DNA of 64,000 nucleotides from Actinotalea solisilvae (GTDB lineage: Bacteria > Actinomycetota > Actinomycetes > Actinomycetales > Cellulomonadaceae), in NCBI RefSeq assembly GCF_016464425.1, contig NZ_JADDKQ010000019.1:110427-174426 (forward strand). Direction: 5' to 3'. Each line of letters opens with the position of its first letter. Positions within the stretch are counted from its first letter, which is position 1. Positions 55,930 through 64,000 of the stretch are shown in pieces. The translations under genes were made by a program, and so were the position numbers. The notes beneath the pieces were generated by a model that searched no databases, was not told where the DNA came from, and saw only the letters and a program-made list of their open reading frames with translations.

Positions 55930-56208
55930 TCAGACGCCCGGCGCGAGCATGAGGGCGCCGATGCCCGCGGCCAGCCCGAGCAGGATCGTCACGTCGACCC
56001 AGGTGGAGCGCACGGCGATGCCCTCGGGCCGCCGGCCGCGGCCGATGATGCGCGCGACCGCGGCGCCGACCAGGGTGCTGACCAGCACCGCCGCACCCGT
56101 GAACGCGCCGTCGAGCGCGGCGGCCACCGCGGCTGCGGCGATCGCGGCGACGACGAGCCAGAGCGCCGGGGCCCGGTGCCGCTCGGCGGCCTCGGGCGGG
56201 GGGTTCAC
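55930..56208 (-). CDS. DUF3017 small membrane protein
   Basis: 92 residues with three membrane helices (about 15-34, 37-55 and 71-90) and the DUF3017 pattern of actinobacteria; function unknown. GTG start 7 bases after TAGTCT (56221-56216), leaderless, with the -10 overlapping that of the divergent flavoprotein gene. Convergent with the channel gene (15-base gap). Confidence 0.8.
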   Translation of the reverse strand: MNPPPEAAERHRAPALWLVVAAIAAAAVAAALDGAFTGAAVLVSTLVGAAVARIIGRGRRPEGIAVRSTWVDVTILLGLAAGIGALMLAPGV

Positions 56209-56215
56209 GCCCGGG

Positions 56216-56225
56216 AGACTACCGT
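56216..56225. promoter_or_regulatory. Overlapping divergent -10 elements
   Basis: TAGTCT on the minus strand (56221-56216) serves the DUF3017 gene (GTG at 56208) and TACCGT on the plus strand (56220-56225) serves the flavoprotein gene (GTG at 56232). The two hexamers share the base pairs 56220-56221, so polymerase cannot open both promoters at once. Confidence 0.6.
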
Positions 56226-56231
56226 GGGCGC

Positions 56232-57485
56232 GTGCCCGCCGTTCCGCCCGCCTCCGTCGTCGTCGTCGGTGCGGGGCTCGCGGGCGCCATGGCCGTGACC
56301 GCGCTGCGCTCGTCCGGGTTCGCCGGCGAGGTGGTCCTCCTGGGCGCCGAGGGGCTCGAGCCCTACGACCGGCCGCCGCTCTCCAAGGAGCTCCTCACGC
56401 GCACGGAACCGGCCTGGCTGCGGGACGAGGTCGGCGCGGACCTCACGGGCGCGGACGCCCGGCTCGACGAGCCCGGGACCGCGCTGGCGGTCGACGCCGA
56501 GGGCGTCACGGTCACGACCCGGTCCGGCGAGGTCCGGGCCGACGCCGCGGTGCTCGCGACGGGCGCCGAGGCCGTGCGCCCGCCGGGCTGGGACGGCGCG
56601 CTCGTGCTCCACACCGCCCTCGACGCCGCCGTGCTGAGGGCGGCCGTCCGGCCCGGCGCCGAGGTCGTGGTCGTGGGTGCGGGGTGGATCGGCGCCGAGG
56701 TCGCCGGGGTCGCCGCGGCGGCCGGTGCGCGCGTGACCGTGGTCGAGGCCGCGGACGCCCCGCTCGCGACCGCGCTCGGCGCGGCCGTCGGCGCGCTCAC
56801 CGTGCCCTGGTACGCGGCCGCCGGCGTCCGTCTGCTCACGGGCGCGCGCGTCGCGTCGGTCCACGCGGGCGCCGTCGCGCTCGAGGACGGCAGGTCGCTC
56901 CCGGCCGACGTCGTGCTCGTCGCGGTCGGCGCACGGCCGCGGTCCGCGTGGCTCGCCGACGCGCTCCCGCTCGGGCCCGACGGCGCCCTCGCGGTCGACG
57001 CGCACTTCCGGGTCCTGACGGACGACGGCCCGCTGGACCACGTGGTCGCCGTGGGCGACGTCGCGCGGCGCCGCTCGCCGCGCCACGGCTGGGTGCCCGG
57101 CGGCCACTGGGACGGCGCGCTGCGCGGCCCCGCGATCGCCGTCCGGACGCTCCTCGAGGGCCCGCACGCGCAGCCCGGGCCGGGCGACGACCCCGCGCCC
57201 TACGTGTTCTCGACCCAGCTCGGCCACGAGCTCGCCCTGCACGGGCACCCGCAGCCGACGGACGACGTCGTCGTGCGCGGCGGCACCGACGGCACCGACG
57301 GCACCGGCGGCACGACGGTGCTGTGGTTCCACCCCGGCACCGACGAGCTCTCGGCGGTGCTGGCCGTGGACCGCCCGCGCGACGTCGCCGCCGCCCGCCG
57401 GCTGTTCACGGGCGCGGCGCTGCCGCGGCTCGACCGGTCGGGCGCCGAGGACGACGCCCGACCGCTCCGGGCGCTCGCGCGCTGA
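56232..57485 (+). CDS. FAD-dependent ferredoxin/rubredoxin reductase-like oxidoreductase
   Basis: 417 residues. Two Rossmann dinucleotide folds: FAD GAGLAGAMAV near residue 14 with PYDRPPLSKE near 43, and NAD(P)H VVVGAGWIGAEVAG near 146; FAD-contact VAVGDVARR near 275; C-terminal reductase domain from about 310. The class (rhodocoxin/putidaredoxin reductase-like) feeds electrons to a ferredoxin or P450, but no partner gene is adjacent. The DNA at about 57282-57312 is a GGCACCGAC tandem giving GTDGTDGTGG. GTG start 6 bases after TACCGT, leaderless. Confidence 0.87.
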   Translation: MPAVPPASVVVVGAGLAGAMAVTALRSSGFAGEVVLLGAEGLEPYDRPPLSKELLTRTEPAWLRDEVGADLTGADARLDEPGTALAVDAEGVTVTTRSGEVRADAAVLATGAEAVRPPGWDGALVLHTALDAAVLRAAVRPGAEVVVVGAGWIGAEVAGVAAAAGARVTVVEAADAPLATALGAAVGALTVPWYAAAGVRLLTGARVASVHAGAVALEDGRSLPADVVLVAVGARPRSAWLADALPLGPDGALAVDAHFRVLTDDGPLDHVVAVGDVARRRSPRHGWVPGGHWDGALRGPAIAVRTLLEGPHAQPGPGDDPAPYVFSTQLGHELALHGHPQPTDDVVVRGGTDGTDGTGGTTVLWFHPGTDELSAVLAVDRPRDVAAARRLFTGAALPRLDRSGAEDDARPLRALAR

Positions 57486-57549
57486 GCGCGGCGTGCCGGC
57501 CCGGCGCTCTCCACGCGGCGCACGCCGCCCGGTGCGAGACGCCGCGCTC
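57484..57549. terminator. Convergent terminator between flavoprotein gene and purH
   Basis: GAGCGCGGCGT (57484-57494) pairs with ACGCCGCGCTC (57539-57549), with an inner GCGGCGCACGCCGC hairpin. It begins inside the flavoprotein stop region and ends 12 bases before the purH stop. Confidence 0.55.
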
Positions 57550-57560
57550 GCCCGCGGGAC

Positions 57561-59198
57561 TCAGTGCGCGAAGTGGCGCGTGCCCGTGAGGTAGAGCGTG
57601 ACGCCCGAAGCGGCCGCGGCCGCGACGACCTCGTCGTCGCGCACGGACCCGCCCGGCTGGACGACGGCGCGCACGCCCGCGTCGAGCAGCACCTGCAGGC
57701 CGTCGGCGAACGGGAAGAACGCGTCCGACGCCGCGACGGCGCCGCGCGCCCGCTCGTCGTCGCCCGTGTTCGCGCGCTCGACCGCGAGGCGGCAGGAGTC
57801 GACGCGGTTGACCTGGCCCATGCCGACGCCGACCGACGCGCCGCCGCGCGCGAGCAGGATCGCGTTGGACTTCACCGCACGCACCGCGCGCCACGCGAAC
57901 GCGAGGTCCGCGAGCGTGGCCGCGTCGGCGGGCTCGCCCGCCGCGAGCGTCCAGGCGGCCGGGTCGTCGCCCCCGCCCTCGACGACGGCGTCCAGCCGGT
58001 CCGCGGTCTGCACGAGCAGGCCGCCGGTGATCGGGCGCACCTCGAGCGGCGCCGCGTTCGCGGGCGCGCCGACGCGGAGCAGGCGGACGTTCTTCTTGCG
58101 CGTGAGCACCGCGACGGCGTCGGGCTCGAAGTCGGGCGCGAGCACGACCTCGGTGAACACGGGCGCGAGCTGCTCGGCCATCGCGGCCGTCACCGGGCGG
58201 TTGGCCGCGACGACGCCGCCGTAGGCGGACACCGGGTCGCACGCGTGGGCCTTGGCGTGAGCGTCGGCGACGTCCGTCCCGACGGCGATCCCGCACGGGT
58301 TGGCGTGCTTGATGATCGCGACGGCGGGCTCGGCGTGGTCGTGCGCGGCGCGCCAGGCGGCGTCCGCGTCGACGTAGTTGTTGTAGCTCATCTCCTTGCC
58401 GTGGAGCTGCTCGGCCTGGGCCAGACCCGGCGTCGCGGCGTCGACGTAGAGCGCGGCGCGCTGGTGCGGGTTCTCGCCGTACCGCAGGACCGCCGAGCGC
58501 TCCCACGTGGCCGCGGTGACCGCCCCGAAGCCCGACTCCCGCGCGACGTCGTCGGGCGCGTAGGACGACGCGAACCAGGACGAGACCGCGACGTCGTAGG
58601 CGGCCGTGTGCGCGAAGGCCGCGCCCGCGAGCGCACGCCGCTCGGCGAGCGTGAACCCGCCCGCCGCGAGCGCCGCGACGACGTCGTCGTAGCGCGCCGG
58701 GTCCACGACGACGGCGACGCTCGGGTGGTTCTTGGCCGCGGCACGGACCATCGACGGTCCGCCGATGTCGATCTGCTCGACGACCTCGTCCGGCCCCGCG
58801 CCCGACGCGACCGTCGCGGCGAACGGGTAGAGGTTGCCCACCATGAGGTCGAAGCCCTCGACGCCCAGGTCGGCGAGCTGCGCGACGTGCTCGGGCCGGC
58901 GCGTGTCCGCGAGCAGGCCCGCGTGCACGCGCGGGTGCAGCGTCTTGACGCGGCCGTCGAGGCACTCCGGGAAGCCGGTGAGGTCCTCGACGCGCGTGAC
59001 CGGGACGCCCGCGGCCGCGACCGTCGAGGCGGTCGAGCCGGTCGAGACGATCTCGACGCCCGCGGCGTGCAGCGCGGCGGCGAGCCCGGCGAGGCCCGTC
59101 TTGTCGTAGACGCTGACGAGCGCGCGGCGGATCGGGCGGCGCGTGCTCGCGGCGGTCGGGTCGGCGACGGGGGCCGTCGGGGCGAGGTCGTGCGACAT
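57561..59198 (-). CDS. purH: Bifunctional AICAR formyltransferase/IMP cyclohydrolase
   Basis: 545 residues. Last two steps of IMP synthesis, using 10-formyl-THF. MGS-like cyclohydrolase domain at about 24-170 ([24 protein letters not shown] in part, [20 protein letters not shown]) and transformylase domain with catalytic KH in IIKHANPCG near 288 and [17 protein letters not shown] at 59198 with AGGAGA upstream. Its substrate AICAR (ZMP) is the precursor of the ligand of the riboswitch in its leader, a direct feedback. Confidence 0.97.
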   Translation of the reverse strand: MSHDLAPTAPVADPTAASTRRPIRRALVSVYDKTGLAGLAAALHAAGVEIVSTGSTASTVAAAGVPVTRVEDLTGFPECLDGRVKTLHPRVHAGLLADTRRPEHVAQLADLGVEGFDLMVGNLYPFAATVASGAGPDEVVEQIDIGGPSMVRAAAKNHPSVAVVVDPARYDDVVAALAAGGFTLAERRALAGAAFAHTAAYDVAVSSWFASSYAPDDVARESGFGAVTAATWERSAVLRYGENPHQRAALYVDAATPGLAQAEQLHGKEMSYNNYVDADAAWRAAHDHAEPAVAIIKHANPCGIAVGTDVADAHAKAHACDPVSAYGGVVAANRPVTAAMAEQLAPVFTEVVLAPDFEPDAVAVLTRKKNVRLLRVGAPANAAPLEVRPITGGLLVQTADRLDAVVEGGGDDPAAWTLAAGEPADAATLADLAFAWRAVRAVKSNAILLARGGASVGVGMGQVNRVDSCRLAVERANTGDDERARGAVAASDAFFPFADGLQVLLDAGVRAVVQPGGSVRDDEVVAAAAASGVTLYLTGTRHFAH

Positions 59199-59222
59199 GG
59201 CGTCTCCTGGGTCGGTCGGCGC

Positions 59223-59265
59223 GCGTGCGCCGCTCGGTCGGGCAGCGCACGCGTGCGCCGCTCGG
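59223..59265 (-). repeat. 15-bp direct repeat and palindrome in the purH leader
   Basis: GCGTGCGCCGCTCGG is present at 59223-59237 and 59251-59265 (plus-strand reading), with the perfect palindrome GCGCACGCGTGCGC at 59245-59258 between. They lie between the riboswitch and the ribosome site, where alternative hairpins could form the expression platform. Confidence 0.6.
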
Positions 59266-59277
59266 GCGGGACCCAGG

Positions 59278-59371
59278 CACCCAGGCGGACGGTGCTCTGC
59301 AGGGGACTGCGGCCGCTCCCTGGTGGTCGGTTCCACCTGAGGTACGCCAGTCACGGCCGGGAACGATGCTA
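59278..59371 (-). promoter_or_regulatory. ZTP (pfl) riboswitch and -10 box upstream of purH
   Basis: Minus-strand reading: P1 GGCCG (59359-59355) pairs with CGGCC (59315-59311); inside are GTGACTGGCG, CAGGTGG, GACCACC and AGGGAGCGGCC; after a linker the pseudoknot/P3 block TCCGCCTGGGTG is at 59289-59278. These are the same conserved blocks as in the glyA riboswitch. The -10 TAGCAT (59371-59366) sets the transcript start at the first bases of P1. Its TAG is also the stop codon of the upstream TetR gene. Confidence 0.88.
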
Positions 59372-60223
59372 CCCCGCGGGCGGTGCGGGGCGGGGCGCGG
59401 TCCCGCCGGCCGCGACGTCGCCGGCGTCGAGGCCGACGTCGAGCCCCACGCCGACGGCGGCCGTGGCGGTGGTCACGTCGAACACCCGGTCGAGGTCGAC
59501 CACGAAGTTGTGCAGGTGGCCGAAGAGCTCGGCGGTCACGGCGCCCACGAGCGCGGCGAACAGGGTGACCGAGCGGGTGACGTCCGCGGCGAGGACGCCG
59601 GCGTCGACCGGGCCCTCGTCGCCGCCGGACGGGACCTCGGCCGAGGGCGACGTCGCGTAGGCATCCGCGGGCGTCCGGCCGCGCGCGATCGCCGCGGCGA
59701 CCGCGAGGACGCCAGGCTCGACGAGCCCGGACGCGTCGAGCGACCGCGGCGGGTGCACCTCGTCGGCGGCGCGCCCGGCGACCAGCACGCGCGCGACGAC
59801 ACCCCACACGCGGACCGCGGGGCCGACGGTCTCGCGGGGTGCGGCGTAGCCGGGCACCGGGGTGCCGTAGACGAGCGAGAACTGGTGGGGGTGCGCGCGC
59901 GCCCACGCTCGGAAGGCGCGCGCTACGTCGAGCCACGCGTCGCCCGCCGACGCCCCGCGCGCGAGCGCGGCGTCGAGCGCCCGCTCGCACGCCTCCCCCG
60001 CTGCGTCGTAGGCCTCGACGATCAGGGCGGTGAGCAGCGCGTCGCGCGACTCGACGTAGCGGTACACCGCGGACGAGGCGACGCCGAGCTCGCGCGCGAT
60101 CGCCCGCAGCGACAGCTGGGCCGGGCCGTCGGTCGCGAGGTGCCGGCGCGCGGCCGCCAGCAGGTCGCGCTCGAACTCGGCGCGGGCACGCTCCCGCGGG
60201 GTCCTGGGGCGGGCATCGGTCAC
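59369..60223 (-). CDS. TetR-family repressor, divergent from the epimerase gene
   Basis: 284 residues. HTH at about 12-60 ([43 protein letters not shown] across helices 1-3). C-terminal TetR_C_33-like domain with [27 protein letters not shown] at 60223; an upstream extension exists but is operator DNA. It faces an NAD-dependent epimerase gene across a region with three identical-type palindromes, which it probably binds. Its stop codon lies in the purH -10 hexamer. Confidence 0.88.
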   Translation of the reverse strand: MTDARPRTPRERARAEFERDLLAAARRHLATDGPAQLSLRAIARELGVASSAVYRYVESRDALLTALIVEAYDAAGEACERALDAALARGASAGDAWLDVARAFRAWARAHPHQFSLVYGTPVPGYAAPRETVGPAVRVWGVVARVLVAGRAADEVHPPRSLDASGLVEPGVLAVAAAIARGRTPADAYATSPSAEVPSGGDEGPVDAGVLAADVTRSVTLFAALVGAVTAELFGHLHNFVVDLDRVFDVTTATAAVGVGLDVGLDAGDVAAGGTAPRPAPPAG

Positions 60224-60243
60224 CGCGCCATGGTCCCGGACGA

Positions 60244-60327
60244 GAGCACCCCTCGCAAGTACGAGCACCGCTCTTGACGCGGTCGCCCGGGCGGTGAGAG
60301 CGTTGCTCGCGCCAGAGAGCACCGCTC
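60244..60327. promoter_or_regulatory. Triple GAGC-N3-GCTC operator array (TetR/epimerase)
   Basis: Perfect 11-bp palindromes GAGCACCGCTC (60263-60273), GAGCGTTGCTC (60298-60308) and GAGCACCGCTC (60317-60327), plus an imperfect copy GAGCACCCCTC (60244-60254). A -35-like TTGACG starts right after the first (60274-60279). Spacing start to start is 19, 35 and 19 bases. Position between divergent regulator and target supports a TetR operator. Confidence 0.75.
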
Positions 60328-60366
60328 ACACTCCCGGCAGCGGCCGGGCCACCTCCGGAGGAAGCC

Positions 60367-61329
60367 ATGCAGCACGTCGTCGTCGGCAAGGGTCCGATCG
60401 GCAGCCACCTCGCGCACGTCCTCGCCGGGCAGGGCCACGAGGTCCTCGTGCTCAGCCGCACGGGCGGCCCACCCCGCAACCCCGACGGCGGCGCACCGCT
60501 GCCGGGCATCAGCCACGGCGTCGTCGACGCGACGGACGCCGGCGCGCTCGCGAGCGCCGCCCGCGGCGCCCACGCGCTGCACAACTGCCTCAACCCCGCG
60601 TACCACCGGTGGCCCACGGACTGGCCCCCGGTCGCCGAGGCGCTCCTCACCGCCACGGAGCGCACGGGCGCCGTGTACGTCATGGCCGGCAACCTCTACG
60701 GCTACCGGCGTGGCACGCACCTCATGACCGAGACCACGCCGCTCGCGACGACCGAGCGGAAGGGACGCGTGCGCGCGGCGATGTGGGAGGAGGCGCGCCG
60801 CCGGCACGACGACGGCCGCCTGCGCGCGACCGAGGTCCGGGGCAGCGACTACCTCGGCCCCCTGGCGCTCACCCACGCCCATGCCGGGCCGCGCGCCCTC
60901 GAGCCCCTGCTCGCCGGACGGACGGTCCGGCCCGTGGGCGGGGCCGACGCGCCGCACACGTGGACCTACCTGCCGGACTTCGCCCGCGCGATGGCCGCCG
61001 CCGCCGACCTCGAGGCGGCGTGGGGTCGCCCGTGGCACGTCCCCTCGCCCGAGCCGCTCACCTTCCGGGAGCTCATGACCCGGTTCGCGTCCGTGGCCGG
61101 CGCGCCCGCGCCCCGCATCGCACCCGTCCCGCTCGCTGCGGTGCGCGCGCTCGGCGTCGTCCAGCCGATGATGCGCGAGGTCCACGCCATGGGCTACCAG
61201 CTGGTCGAGCCGTTCGTCATGGACAGCACGGCCTCGCAGCGCACCCTGGGACTCGCGCCCACGCCGTGGCCGACGATCGCCACCGAGACGCTCGCGGCAC
61301 TGCGCCGGCCGGCGCCCGCGGCCGCCTGA
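60367..61329 (+). CDS. NAD(P)-binding epimerase/dehydratase-type protein
   Basis: 320 residues, extended-SDR-like. N-terminal dinucleotide loop [12 protein letters not shown] (GxGxxG), [18 protein letters not shown] near residue 75, active-site-region MAGNLYGY near residue 103-112 and VRGSDYLGP near 158. The usual catalytic YxxxK is not clear: YGYRRGT follows NL, so activity may be atypical. Target of the divergent TetR. CGGAGG precedes the ATG. Convergent with purN (7-base gap). Confidence 0.82.
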   Translation: MQHVVVGKGPIGSHLAHVLAGQGHEVLVLSRTGGPPRNPDGGAPLPGISHGVVDATDAGALASAARGAHALHNCLNPAYHRWPTDWPPVAEALLTATERTGAVYVMAGNLYGYRRGTHLMTETTPLATTERKGRVRAAMWEEARRRHDDGRLRATEVRGSDYLGPLALTHAHAGPRALEPLLAGRTVRPVGGADAPHTWTYLPDFARAMAAAADLEAAWGRPWHVPSPEPLTFRELMTRFASVAGAPAPRIAPVPLAAVRALGVVQPMMREVHAMGYQLVEPFVMDSTASQRTLGLAPTPWPTIATETLAALRRPAPAAA

Positions 61330-61336
61330 GGCCCCC

Positions 61337-61969
61337 TCAGCCGAAGCGCGTGGCGCGCCCCTCGACCGTGAGCCCCTCGCGCGCCGCGCGGCCGACGACG
61401 TCGACCAGCAGCGCGCGCTCCTCGACCTTGATCCGCTCGTGGAGCGTGGCCTCGTCGTCGCCCGCCAGGACCTCGACGGCGCGCTGGGCGAGGATCGGCC
61501 CGGTGTCGACGCCGGCGTCGACCAGGTGGACCGTGCACCCCGTGACGCGCACGCCGTGCGCGAGCGCGTCCCGCACGCCGTGCGCGCCGGGGAAGGACGG
61601 CAGCAGCGCAGGGTGGGTGTTGATCACCCGCTGGGCGAACCGGTCGAGGAACGGGGCACCGAGGATCCGCATGAAGCCCACGCTCACCACCCACGCGGGC
61701 TCGAACACGCCCACCGCCTGCGCCATCCCCCGGTCCCACGCCTCGCGGTCCGGGAAGTCGCGGGGCGCGACGACGGCGGTCGCGACCCCCGCGGCGCGCG
61801 CGATCTCGAGCCCGCCCGCGCCCGCCCGGTCGCTCACGACGCCGACGACGCGCGCGCCCCAGGCCGGGTCCCGCTGCGCCTCGAGGAGGGCGGCGAGGTT
61901 GGACCCCCCGCCCGAGACGAGGACGACCACACGGGCGGACGAGGGGACGACGTCGGGCGAGGCGCGCAC
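61337..61969 (-). CDS. purN: Phosphoribosylglycinamide formyltransferase
   Basis: 210 residues. Formylates GAR with 10-formyl-THF in purine synthesis. Visible: VVLVSGGGSNLAALLEA near the N-terminus, GFMRILGAPFLDRF, the catalytic Asn/His in VINTHPALLPSFPGAHG near 110-126, and Asp in VHLVDAGVDTGPILAQ. GTG start 6 bases after TAGGGT (61981-61976), leaderless. purN and purH are commonly adjacent; here about 2.1 kb with the TetR/epimerase pair separate them, and purN has no ZTP riboswitch of its own. Confidence 0.94.
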   Translation of the reverse strand: MRASPDVVPSSARVVVLVSGGGSNLAALLEAQRDPAWGARVVGVVSDRAGAGGLEIARAAGVATAVVAPRDFPDREAWDRGMAQAVGVFEPAWVVSVGFMRILGAPFLDRFAQRVINTHPALLPSFPGAHGVRDALAHGVRVTGCTVHLVDAGVDTGPILAQRAVEVLAGDDEATLHERIKVEERALLVDVVGRAAREGLTVEGRATRFG

Positions 61970-62113
61970 GCCGCGACCCTAGCCGCCCGCCGCGACGTCG
62001 GCGGCGGGCGCCCGCCCGACGGTGGGACACTGGGCGCTGACCAGCACGACCCCGCGCCCGTCGGTCCGCCGGCGCACCGTCCGGCCGCGGCCGGGTACCC
62101 GAGGAGCCCAGGC

Positions 62114-62572
62114 ATGACGTCCCCGACCGGCGTGCGACCGCCCGCCCCGCCCCGCCCGCCGGTGCAGCCCGCGCGGAGCGACCCCGAGGCGGTGCGGCGG
62201 GCGAGCCGGCAGGTCATGCACTTCGGCCTCCTCCTGCTCGGCACCCTCGTCGTCTCCCCGCTCGGGCTGGCCGGTCAGGTCGCCTCGCTCGCGCTCGCGG
62301 TCGCCGCGGTCGTCGTGGGCATCCGCGCGCTGCTCGCCGTGTGGCGCGCCGGGGTGCGCGGCGCCCTGGTGCCGGTGCTCGGCGTCGGGCTGGGCTTCGC
62401 GCTCGTCCTCGTCCTGTCGCTCGCGACGATGCTCGCGCTGTGGCCGCTGCAGGCCGAGCTGCAGGAGTGCCTCGGCGACGCGTTGACGATCTCGGCGCGC
62501 GAGCAGTGCCAGGACGACTTCCAGGAGAACCTCCAGCGGATGCTCGACGACGCGCGGGCGCCGCAGGGCTGA
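62114..62572 (+). CDS. Small membrane protein, unknown function
   Basis: 152 residues: Pro-rich cytoplasmic start, then three to four hydrophobic segments (about 35-58, 60-78 and 85-112) and a polar C-terminal tail with two Cys (QECLGDAL, EQCQDDF) and helical heptads. Not recognised beyond general actinobacterial DUF4190-like appearance. ATG with GAGGAG upstream. Ends 21 bases before the convergent DUF6350 gene. Confidence 0.65.
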   Translation: MTSPTGVRPPAPPRPPVQPARSDPEAVRRASRQVMHFGLLLLGTLVVSPLGLAGQVASLALAVAAVVVGIRALLAVWRAGVRGALVPVLGVGLGFALVLVLSLATMLALWPLQAELQECLGDALTISAREQCQDDFQENLQRMLDDARAPQG

Positions 62573-62593
62573 CGGCCCGGCAGCGCGCGGGCG

Positions 62594-64000
62594 TCAGTCG
62601 TCGCCGCCCCGCGCGTCGCGGCCCTCGGGCGCGTCGTCCCCGCCGAGGTCGACGTCGGCGCGGCCCCGCACGCGGTCCCACGCGCCGCGCGCCCCGCGCC
62701 TGACCGCCTCCCGCACCGTCGCGTCCGCGGGCACTGCCGCGAGGGCGGCACCGACCAGGGCCCCGGCCGCGACGGCGAGGCCGACGGCGACCGGCGAGGC
62801 GCCGACCACGGCGAGCCGGCCCGGCCCCGCGGCACCGGAGCCGAGCGCCGCCACGACGGCACCGAGCGCCCCGGCGGCGACGGCGAGGACGCCCACGGCG
62901 ACGAGCACGTCCCGCGCCCGGCCCACCACGAGGCGGCGGTGCAGCCACGCGCCCGCCAGCAAGCCCGCCGCGACCGTGACGACCGGCGCCCAGCGCACGA
63001 GCCCGCCGCCCTCGACCGGCAGCGCACCGAGCAGCGGCAGCGCCGGGAGCGGCCCGGCGACCACGCCCGACGGCGCGTACAGCGTGCCCTCGCCCACCGC
63101 GAAGCCCGGCCCGGCCAGCCAGGCGAACGCCCACGCGACGAGGTCGGGCGCGACGGCGAGCTGGGCGACCGCGAGCAGCAGGCCGCCGAACGTGTCCACA
63201 CCCAGGCCCGCGACGACGTCGCCCGCCGCGGCCCGCCCGGACAGCACCCAGAACCCGGTGAGCAGCGACGCGGCACCGACCAGCGCCGCAGCGGCGACCA
63301 TGCCCCCGACGGCGCCCGCGCGGACCGGGTGGTCGAGCCGCCCCCACCACCGCTGGGTCGCCGCGCGGACGCGACGCGGGCGCGCCACGCCCGCCCCCAG
63401 CCCGAGCGCGGCCACCGTCGCCGCCCCCAGCATCAGGCGCACGACGGCGCCCGCCCCGGCGCCGAGCGGCCCGGTGCCGCCCGCCAGCAGGAGGACGAGG
63501 AGCACGACCGCGAGGTAGCCCCCGACGCCGGACAACCAGGCCGAGACCGTGCGGTGGCTCGACCGGCGCGCGGACGCGTAGCAGGCGAAGAGCGCGAGGC
63601 CCGTGATCCCGAGCGGGACGAGGGTGAGGGTGGCGCCGCCGGCCCGGAGCGCGCCGCCGTGGCCCAGCAGCCACAGCGCGGCGCCCACGCCGACCGAGCG
63701 GGTCCAGCCGACCTCGGCGTTCGCCGGGTCCGCGGACGTGGCGACGTACGCGGCGAGCGCGGGCATGGCGACGACGAGCAGCGAGAGGACGGCGGCCTGG
63801 GCGCCGGCGAGGACGCCGGAGACCCAGCGGGGCGAGCCCTCCGTCGCGCTGCGCACCGACGCGCCGCCGCGCTCGACGGTGCGGCGGACCCAGCGTGCGC
63901 CCGCCGCCGCGGCGGGGACGTCCCGCGCGGCCGACGCACCGGGGACGGGCGACGGCGGGGGCTGCGGGCGCGCGGGCGGGCCCTGGTCGGCCCGCGCCCG
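62594..64000 (-). CDS. DUF6350-type polytopic membrane protein, 5' end beyond window
   Basis: At least 468 residues in frame; about 10 membrane helices from about base 63810 down to 62700 (for example VLAGAQAAVLSLLVVAMPALAAYVA and VVAGLGVDTFGGLLLAVAQLAVAPDLVAWAFAWLAGPGF split). The family (also called PerM-like cell-division membrane proteins in mycobacteria) lies next to purN in many actinobacteria, as here. A GTG at 63856 could be the start, but the frame is open with normal codon use up to base 64000 (ARADQGPPARPQPPPSP..., Pro/Arg-rich), so the gene may begin outside. The C-terminus is acidic (DLGGDDAPEGRD). Confidence 0.8.
   Translation of the reverse strand, partial: RARADQGPPARPQPPPSPVPGASAARDVPAAAAGARWVRRTVERGGASVRSATEGSPRWVSGVLAGAQAAVLSLLVVAMPALAAYVATSADPANAEVGWTRSVGVGAALWLLGHGGALRAGGATLTLVPLGITGLALFACYASARRSSHRTVSAWLSGVGGYLAVVLLVLLLAGGTGPLGAGAGAVVRLMLGAATVAALGLGAGVARPRRVRAATQRWWGRLDHPVRAGAVGGMVAAAALVGAASLLTGFWVLSGRAAAGDVVAGLGVDTFGGLLLAVAQLAVAPDLVAWAFAWLAGPGFAVGEGTLYAPSGVVAGPLPALPLLGALPVEGGGLVRWAPVVTVAAGLLAGAWLHRRLVVGRARDVLVAVGVLAVAAGALGAVVAALGSGAAGPGRLAVVGASPVAVGLAVAAGALVGAALAAVPADATVREAVRRGARGAWDRVRGRADVDLGGDDAPEGRDARGGDD

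Noticed and set aside
57282..57312. GGCACCGAC tandem repeat as a regulatory element
   Set aside because: It is in frame in the flavoprotein and gives a Gly-Thr-Asp loop; a coding micro-repeat is the simpler reading.
59223..59362. purH leader as a T-box or SAM riboswitch
   Set aside because: No T-box sequence or SAM kink-turn motifs; the blocks GACTGGC, GGTGG, CCACCAGGGAG and CGCCTGGG are those of the ZTP class.

Overview
The window is about 75% G+C, with coding sequence on nearly every base, GTG starts as common as ATG, a mycothiol-dependent enzyme, actinobacterial families (DUF3107, DUF3152, DUF3017, DUF6350, SigE-family sigma factor, an AdnA-like UvrD helicase) and many GTGA/ATGA gene overlaps. 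This points to a high-GC actinobacterium, most likely a saprophytic Micrococcales of the Cellulomonadaceae/Promicromonosporaceae type; the genus is inference. I see no rRNA, tRNA, prophage, insertion sequence or CRISPR array.

Layout. 1-8.4 kb: the start of an AdnA/UvrD-like helicase gene (cut by the window edge), a methyltransferase, a DUF3152 metalloprotease, a TetR regulator, DUF3107, a MiaE-like ferritin-fold protein and a DEAD-box RNA helicase. 8.5-11.2 kb: SigE-family sigma factor with a membrane partner and a further membrane protein. 11.2-19 kb: MarC and PHP phosphoesterase, Xaa-Pro aminopeptidase, a stress-type membrane protein, a soluble MgtE-N/CBS protein with DUF1003, a mycothiol-dependent enzyme and an Mrp-type ATPase. 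19-22.4 kb: a Leloir galactose operon (DeoR regulator-galT-galK). 22.6-27.6 kb: an acidic lipoprotein and a MacAB-like adaptor-ATPase-permease operon. 27.6-34 kb: a divergent ArsR/MFS pair, exonuclease III, a VOC protein, folD and glyA behind a ZTP riboswitch, and a GNAT acetyltransferase. 34-38.4 kb: a divergent TetR/MMPL pair and purU. 38.5-44.3 kb: a XylFGH-like sugar ABC operon led by a ROK regulator, and an orphan solute-binding lipoprotein. 45.2-51.2 kb: a 1,963-residue secreted amylase-pullulanase fusion. 51.5-57.5 kb: DUF167, lipoprotein, mdh, icd, an aquaporin-family channel, DUF3017 and a ferredoxin-reductase-like flavoprotein. 57.5-64 kb: purH behind a second ZTP riboswitch, a TetR/epimerase pair, purN, a small membrane protein and a DUF6350 membrane protein that runs off the right edge.

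How it fits together. Starch is cut outside the cell by the fusion enzyme, whose upstream region carries LacI-type palindromes; galactose and another sugar enter separate operons; mdh and icd serve central metabolism. One-carbon and purine genes (glyA-folD, purU, purH, purN) are spread over the window, and two of the units share a ZTP riboswitch, so they should respond together to ZMP/ZTP. Three divergent regulator/target pairs (ArsR/MFS, TetR/MMPL, TetR/epimerase) each have a visible palindromic operator.

The most notable signals are: (1) a tryptophan-saturated C-terminal tail on the amylase-pullulanase; (2) at least 15 start codons placed 5-7 bases after a TANNNT-like hexamer, i.e. a widespread leaderless design, including one divergent pair whose -10 elements overlap; (3) the paired ZTP riboswitches; (4) a triple GAGC-N3-GCTC operator array controlling a TetR/epimerase cassette that sits between purN and purH and whose stop codon lies inside the purH -10 box; (5) an AdnA-like motor with both catalytic ATPase residues conservatively replaced.
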